From contig CALMVY010000067.1 in NCBI GenBank assembly GCA_937873245.1, positions 1 to 31,879 of the forward strand: a stretch of DNA of 31,879 nt, in the 5' to 3' direction. The position numbers and the translations under genes are program-made. This stretch comes from an uncultured Arthrobacter sp. (GTDB lineage: Bacteria; Actinomycetota; Actinomycetes; Actinomycetales; Micrococcaceae). Below, one piece after another: positions 28,922-31,879 of the stretch (position 1 is its first letter; each line of letters starts with the position of its first letter). The notes beneath the pieces are model-generated. The model saw nothing but the letters and a program-made list of their open reading frames with translations. It made no database searches and was not told the origin of the DNA.

Positions 28922-29941
28922 TCAGGCGATCACGGCCGAGGGGACGTGGCCGCCCACCATCTGCAGAAATTCGCCTTCGGACAGGACCTCGATCCGCCGG
29001 CCCCGCTCGTGCAGCTCGAGCACGCGCCGGGCCTTGCCGGTGAGGCGCCCGGAGCGCAGGTCTGCGGCCACGAAACCGTCGCCCACCACCAGGACCGTGG
29101 TGCGGGCCGTGACCCGGCTTTCGGGACTGGCGCCGTGCTCGGCGGAACGGATCTTGGCCTCGGGCCGGGGTATCGCCAGTTCACCGGTGAACACCACGGT
29201 CTGGCCGAACAGGGGGTGTCCGGGATCGGCGAAGGCGTTCGGCGGCGGATTGGCGCCCTCCTCGGGCCAGCCCGGCTGGTAGGCCCGGACCGGGGCCGCC
29301 GGACCTGCACCGCCGGCCAGTGCCTCCAGCGCTGCCTGGCTGGCCTTGGAGAGCGGATCGCGCCGCGGGTCGAACGCCGGCTGGCGGGACACCGTCAGGC
29401 CCAGGGACAGGTAGAGTTCCGCGATGCTGCCGGCGCCGTTGCGCGCGGCAATGTCAATCAGGATCCCGGCGCACGCCCGCGCATCCTCGGCGGCGTCGTG
29501 GTGGTTGACCAGCGGGACACCGGCTTCCTCGGCCGCATACGGCAGGGAGTTGGACACCAGCGAGTAGCATCGGCGGGACAGCATCACGGTGCAGACGTAG
29601 TCATAGGCAGGGCCGGCGAGGCCCGAGACCTCGAGGCCGGAGCGGATCACCCCGAGGTCGAACGCGGCGTTGTGGGCCGCCAGCACGTCGCCGCCGATAA
29701 AGGCGCCGATCTCCGGGAACAGCTCGCCGAAACGGGGCAGCCCGGCCACCTGCTCGGGCCGGATTCCATGGATCCGGACGTTGTGGTGGTCGAAGCGGTC
29801 ATGGTTCTGCGGCGGCCGCATCAGCCAGGACGCCTCCTCGACCACGACTCCGCCGCGTACTTTGCTGAGGCCAACAGCGCAGGGTGAACCCCGGAAGCCG
29901 TTCGCCGTCTCAAAGTCGATCGCCGTAAAGTCCAAACCCAC
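28922..29941 (-). CDS. DnaQ-like 3'-5' exonuclease with C-terminal BRCT domain
   Basis: A 339-residue protein with two domains. The N-terminal DEDDh exonuclease (1-165) has D9 and E11 in TAIDFETANGF, D95 in AAHNAAFDLGV, and H147 plus D152 in NHHDAAEDARA, so all catalytic residues are present. A linker (170-240) follows. The C-terminal BRCT domain (about 243-332) begins GQTVVFTGELAIPR and includes TARTTVLVVGDG, as in NAD-dependent DNA ligase. The epsilon-like nuclease joined to a BRCT fold suggests a role in DNA repair or proofreading, perhaps recruited to DNA ends or protein partners. The start is GTG at 29941, with TAAAGT 6 bases upstream. It is divergent from the dedA gene. Confidence 0.9.
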   Translation of the reverse strand: MGLDFTAIDFETANGFRGSPCAVGLSKVRGGVVVEEASWLMRPPQNHDRFDHHNVRIHGIRPEQVAGLPRFGELFPEIGAFIGGDVLAAHNAAFDLGVIRSGLEVSGLAGPAYDYVCTVMLSRRCYSLVSNSLPYAAEEAGVPLVNHHDAAEDARACAGILIDIAARNGAGSIAELYLSLGLTVSRQPAFDPRRDPLSKASQAALEALAGGAGPAAPVRAYQPGWPEEGANPPPNAFADPGHPLFGQTVVFTGELAIPRPEAKIRSAEHGASPESRVTARTTVLVVGDGFVAADLRSGRLTGKARRVLELHERGRRIEVLSEGEFLQMVGGHVPSAVIA

Positions 29942-29947
29942 GCCCCA

Positions 29948-29953
29948 ACTTTA
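29948..29953 (-). promoter_or_regulatory. -10 box (TAAAGT) of the exonuclease gene
   Basis: On the minus strand TAAAGT ends 6 bases before GTG 29941, giving another predicted leaderless transcript. Confidence 0.42.
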
Positions 29954-30050
29954 CCTTCCGGAATCCGGGCGGCCCGCACCGGGCCGCGGCCTGTCGCGGC
30001 TCGTCGCGGGCCGTGGAACCGGGCAGGAAGGCCCGACGCCGGCCGTCAAG

Positions 30051-30056
30051 TACCCT
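30051..30056 (+). promoter_or_regulatory. -10 box (TACCCT) of the dedA gene
   Basis: TACCCT lies 6 bases before GTG 30063, again predicting a transcript without a leader. Confidence 0.4.
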
Positions 30057-30062
30057 TAACAG

Positions 30063-30845
30063 GTGAACCTTCTAGCTTTGAGTGACTTTGCCGTGTCCAC
30101 AATCGGCGGTGCAGGACCGGTCCAGCCGCAGCTGGCCTCCTTCCTGCCCGACTGGCTGAACCCCCAGGTCTTCCTGGCCGACCCCGCCCTCGCGCCATGG
30201 GTCGTGCTGCTGGTGTGCGGCATCATCTTCGCGGAAACCGGCCTGCTGGTCGGATTCTTCCTGCCGGGAGACTCGATGCTGTTCACGGCCGGGCTGCTGG
30301 TTGCCACCGGCACCATCAAGGTCAACATCTGGGCGTTCATTGCGCTGATCATTGCCGCGGCCATCATCGGGAACCAGGTCGGCTACCTGATCGGGTCCAA
30401 AGCCGGCCCGGCCATCTTCAATAAGCCCAATTCCAAGCTCTTCAAGCGCGAGAACGTCGAAAGCGCCCACGCCTTCTTCGAGAAGCACGGCGGCAAGGCC
30501 CTCATCCTGGCCCGTTTCGTGCCGATCATCCGGACCTTTGTCCCGGTGATTGTGGGCGTCGCCCAGATGGACAAGCGCAAATTCTTCCTGTTCAACGTGA
30601 TCGGCGCCGTGCTGTGGGGCGGCGGCGTGACCCTGCTGGGCTACCTGCTGGGCGACACCTTCCCGTGGGTCCGCGAAAACCTGGACATCATCTTCATCAT
30701 CATCGTCCTGGTCTCCGTGATCCCGATCGGCATCGAGGTGGCCCGCGGCTTCATCGCCAAGCGCCAGGCCGAAAAGTACGGCACGGACGTCGTCGAGGAG
30801 TTCATCGAGGAGCACGAGCCCGAAGAAGAGCGCAAGACGCCGTAA
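30063..30845 (+). CDS. DedA family membrane protein
   Basis: A 260-residue membrane protein of the DedA/VTT family. Members act as lipid scramblases or flippases, for example for undecaprenyl phosphate or phosphatidylethanolamine, and support membrane potential. Family marks are IIFAETGLLVGFFLPGDSML (about 55-75), IGNQVGYLIGSKAG, FEKHGGKALILARFVPIIRT and TFVPVIVGVAQMDKRKF. These contain the conserved glutamate, aspartate and arginines of the re-entrant loops. The C-terminus ends in an acidic tail, VEEFIEEHEPEEERKTP. GTG 30063 is used; no ribosome site is visible, in line with the leaderless prediction. A strong terminator follows. Confidence 0.9.
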   Translation: MNLLALSDFAVSTIGGAGPVQPQLASFLPDWLNPQVFLADPALAPWVVLLVCGIIFAETGLLVGFFLPGDSMLFTAGLLVATGTIKVNIWAFIALIIAAAIIGNQVGYLIGSKAGPAIFNKPNSKLFKRENVESAHAFFEKHGGKALILARFVPIIRTFVPVIVGVAQMDKRKFFLFNVIGAVLWGGGVTLLGYLLGDTFPWVRENLDIIFIIIVLVSVIPIGIEVARGFIAKRQAEKYGTDVVEEFIEEHEPEEERKTP

Positions 30846-30883
30846 CTTACGTTCCGGACAGCAGCCCGGACAAGAACGCAAGA

Positions 30884-30914
30884 GGAAGGCGCCCCACGAT
30901 GTGGGGCGCCTTCC
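30884..30914. terminator. Bidirectional terminator between dedA and rdgB
   Basis: GGAAGGCGCCCCAC (30884-30897) and GTGGGGCGCCTTCC (30901-30914) are perfect reverse complements with a 3-base centre, followed by TTGCTTAAC. It lies between convergent genes and can stop both. Confidence 0.88.
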
Positions 30915-30965
30915 TTGCTTAACTGTCTGTACCGGCGGCGCTTGGCTGTCCGTCCCGGGCCGCGG

Positions 30966-31640
30966 CTACCTCCCGGACAGCGCCTCGACGATCGCCGGGA
31001 GGAGCGCCCGGAAAGCGTGCCCGCGGTGGCTGATGGCGTTCTTCTCCGCCGGACTGAGTTCGGCGCAGCTGCGGTCCAGCCCGCTCGGCTGGAGCACCGG
31101 GTCGTAGCCGAAGCCCCCGGCCCCGCGCGGTGCGCGCAGCAGTGTCCCCTCGAGCTGTCCGTATTCCACGACTTCCCGGCCCTCCTCCGGGGTGGCGCCC
31201 GGGACGGCCAGCGCCGCAGCGCAGACAAACGCAGCCCCCCGGAACTCGTCCGGCACGTCGGCCAGCTGGTCCAGCAGCAGCTGCAGGTTGGCGGCGTCGT
31301 CCCCGTGGCGGCCTGCCCAGCGGGCCGAGAAAATCCCGGGAGCCCCGCCGAGCACGTCGACGGCGAGCCCGGAGTCGTCGGCGATCGCCACCAGCCCGGT
31401 CGCCTGCGCCACCGCGCGGGCCTTGAGCAGCGAGTTCTCGGCAAAGGTCACGCCGGTCTCGGCGACGTCGGGAGCGCCGACGGCGCCCGCGTCCACCACC
31501 TGCGTGTCGACGTCGAGCCCCGGCACCTGCCCGCGCAGCAGTTCGCGAAGCTCCCGAAGCTTGCCCTTGTTGTGTGTGGCGAGCACCAGCACCGGCGCGG
31601 CGCTGTGCTGTGCAGGACCCTGTGCTGCGCCCTCTGTCAC
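30966..31640 (-). CDS. rdgB: RdgB/HAM1 non-canonical purine NTP pyrophosphatase
   Basis: A 224-residue house-cleaning enzyme that hydrolyses ITP, dITP and XTP to monophosphates, keeping deaminated purines out of DNA and RNA. Motifs are VLATHNKGKLRELREL (about 18-33, nucleotide binding), TFAENSLLKARAVA, AIADDSGLAVDVLGG with the catalytic aspartate, GGFGYDPVLQP, and SHRGHAFRAL near the C-terminus. The first 15 residues are an unconserved Ala/Gln/Ser-rich leader. The start is GTG at 31640, overlapping the rph stop as GTGA; the rph-rdgB pair is a very common bacterial arrangement. Confidence 0.94.
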   Translation of the reverse strand: MTEGAAQGPAQHSAAPVLVLATHNKGKLRELRELLRGQVPGLDVDTQVVDAGAVGAPDVAETGVTFAENSLLKARAVAQATGLVAIADDSGLAVDVLGGAPGIFSARWAGRHGDDAANLQLLLDQLADVPDEFRGAAFVCAAALAVPGATPEEGREVVEYGQLEGTLLRAPRGAGGFGYDPVLQPSGLDRSCAELSPAEKNAISHRGHAFRALLPAIVEALSGR

Positions 31641-31879
31641 GGGGCTTCGGCCAGGGTCTCGCGCTGGATGGCGGCAAGCTGCTCGGTGCCCATCAGGGCG
31701 AGGTCGAGGAGTTTATTGAGTTCGTCCCGGTCGAAGGGGGCGCCTTCGGCGGTGCCCTGGACCTCGACGAACTTGCCGGAACCGGTGACAACGACGTTCA
31801 TGTCGGTCTCGGCGCGGACATCCTCGACGTACGGAAGGTCCAGCATGGGGACGCCGTCGATGATGCCGACAGAGACGGC
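31637..31879 (-). CDS. rph: Ribonuclease PH, C-terminal part (cut by the window edge)
   Basis: The last 80 codons of RNase PH, a phosphorolytic 3'-5' exoribonuclease that trims tRNA 3' ends. The visible part has AVSVGIIDGVPMLDLPYVED, then RAETDMNVVVTGSGKFVEVQ, GTAEGAPFDRDELNKLLDLA and the closing helix GTEQLAAIQRETLAEAP. These are the conserved active-site and C-terminal parts of the family. The 5' part lies beyond position 31879, so no start can be given. It is translationally coupled to rdgB by a 4-base overlap. Confidence 0.93.
   Translation of the reverse strand, partial: AVSVGIIDGVPMLDLPYVEDVRAETDMNVVVTGSGKFVEVQGTAEGAPFDRDELNKLLDLALMGTEQLAAIQRETLAEAP

Noticed and set aside
1..31879. CRISPR array, tRNA, rRNA, integrase or transposase
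   Set aside because: No regularly spaced direct repeats, no cloverleaf I could recognise, and no mobile-element protein in any frame.

Overview
The window looks like chromosomal DNA from a high-GC actinobacterium, most probably of the Micrococcaceae (Arthrobacter or Pseudarthrobacter type). The support is very GC-rich third codon positions, actinobacterial protein types (NrtR with nadABC, Lrp with 2-oxoacid dehydrogenase genes, SbcCD, DUF202 pairs, DUF4395) and many candidate leaderless starts with a TANNNT -10 box directly in front of the start codon. This placement is inferred from sequence reading only. I see no tRNA, rRNA, CRISPR array, transposase or phage gene.

Layout: (1) 1-807 is a rearranged end in which the 5' part of a homocysteine S-methyltransferase gene (+) runs head-on into the 5' part of an M20 peptidase gene (-); both lack their 3' ends and meet near 529-531. 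(2) 893-2123 holds a DUF1684 gene and a GtrA membrane protein gene. (3) 8131-2196 (-) is a tightly overlapping nrtR-nadA-nadB-nadC-nifS operon for de novo NAD synthesis. It carries its own Nudix-fold repressor and the cysteine desulfurase likely to serve the Fe-S cluster of NadA; a palindromic operator candidate lies at 8215-8229. (4) 8339-13811 holds an Lrp/AsnC regulator, a divergent amino acid permease, and a four-gene 2-oxoacid dehydrogenase-like operon: E1 alpha, E1 beta, a lipoyl-domain-only protein and an alpha/beta hydrolase, with no ordinary E2 core and no E3. (5) 13979-14635 is a phosphoribosyltransferase flanked by two copies of a dispersed palindrome. (6) 14777-19304 is an aromatic hydroxylation locus: MHS-family transporter, HpaB-like oxygenase, HpaC-like flavin reductase and a divergent IclR regulator with two phased operator candidates. 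(7) 19337-20743 is an MFS transporter gene interrupted by an in-frame stop just before its last membrane helix. (8) 20897-25173 is sbcDC. (9) 25317-27096 holds an aquaporin and two overlapping DUF202 genes. (10) 27167-31879 holds an ADP-ribosylglycohydrolase, DUF4395, a DnaQ-type exonuclease with a BRCT domain, a DedA protein, rdgB and the 3' end of rph.

The most unusual system is the dehydrogenase operon: the lipoyl carrier and the hydrolase are separate genes with separate start signals, where an AcoC-like protein would carry both parts in one chain. Other points worth a second look are the chimeric junction near 530, the interrupted MFS gene, three copies of the CAACGCGGGGTCA palindrome, a perfect 18-bp inverted repeat at 10422-10491, and nine candidate leaderless starts.
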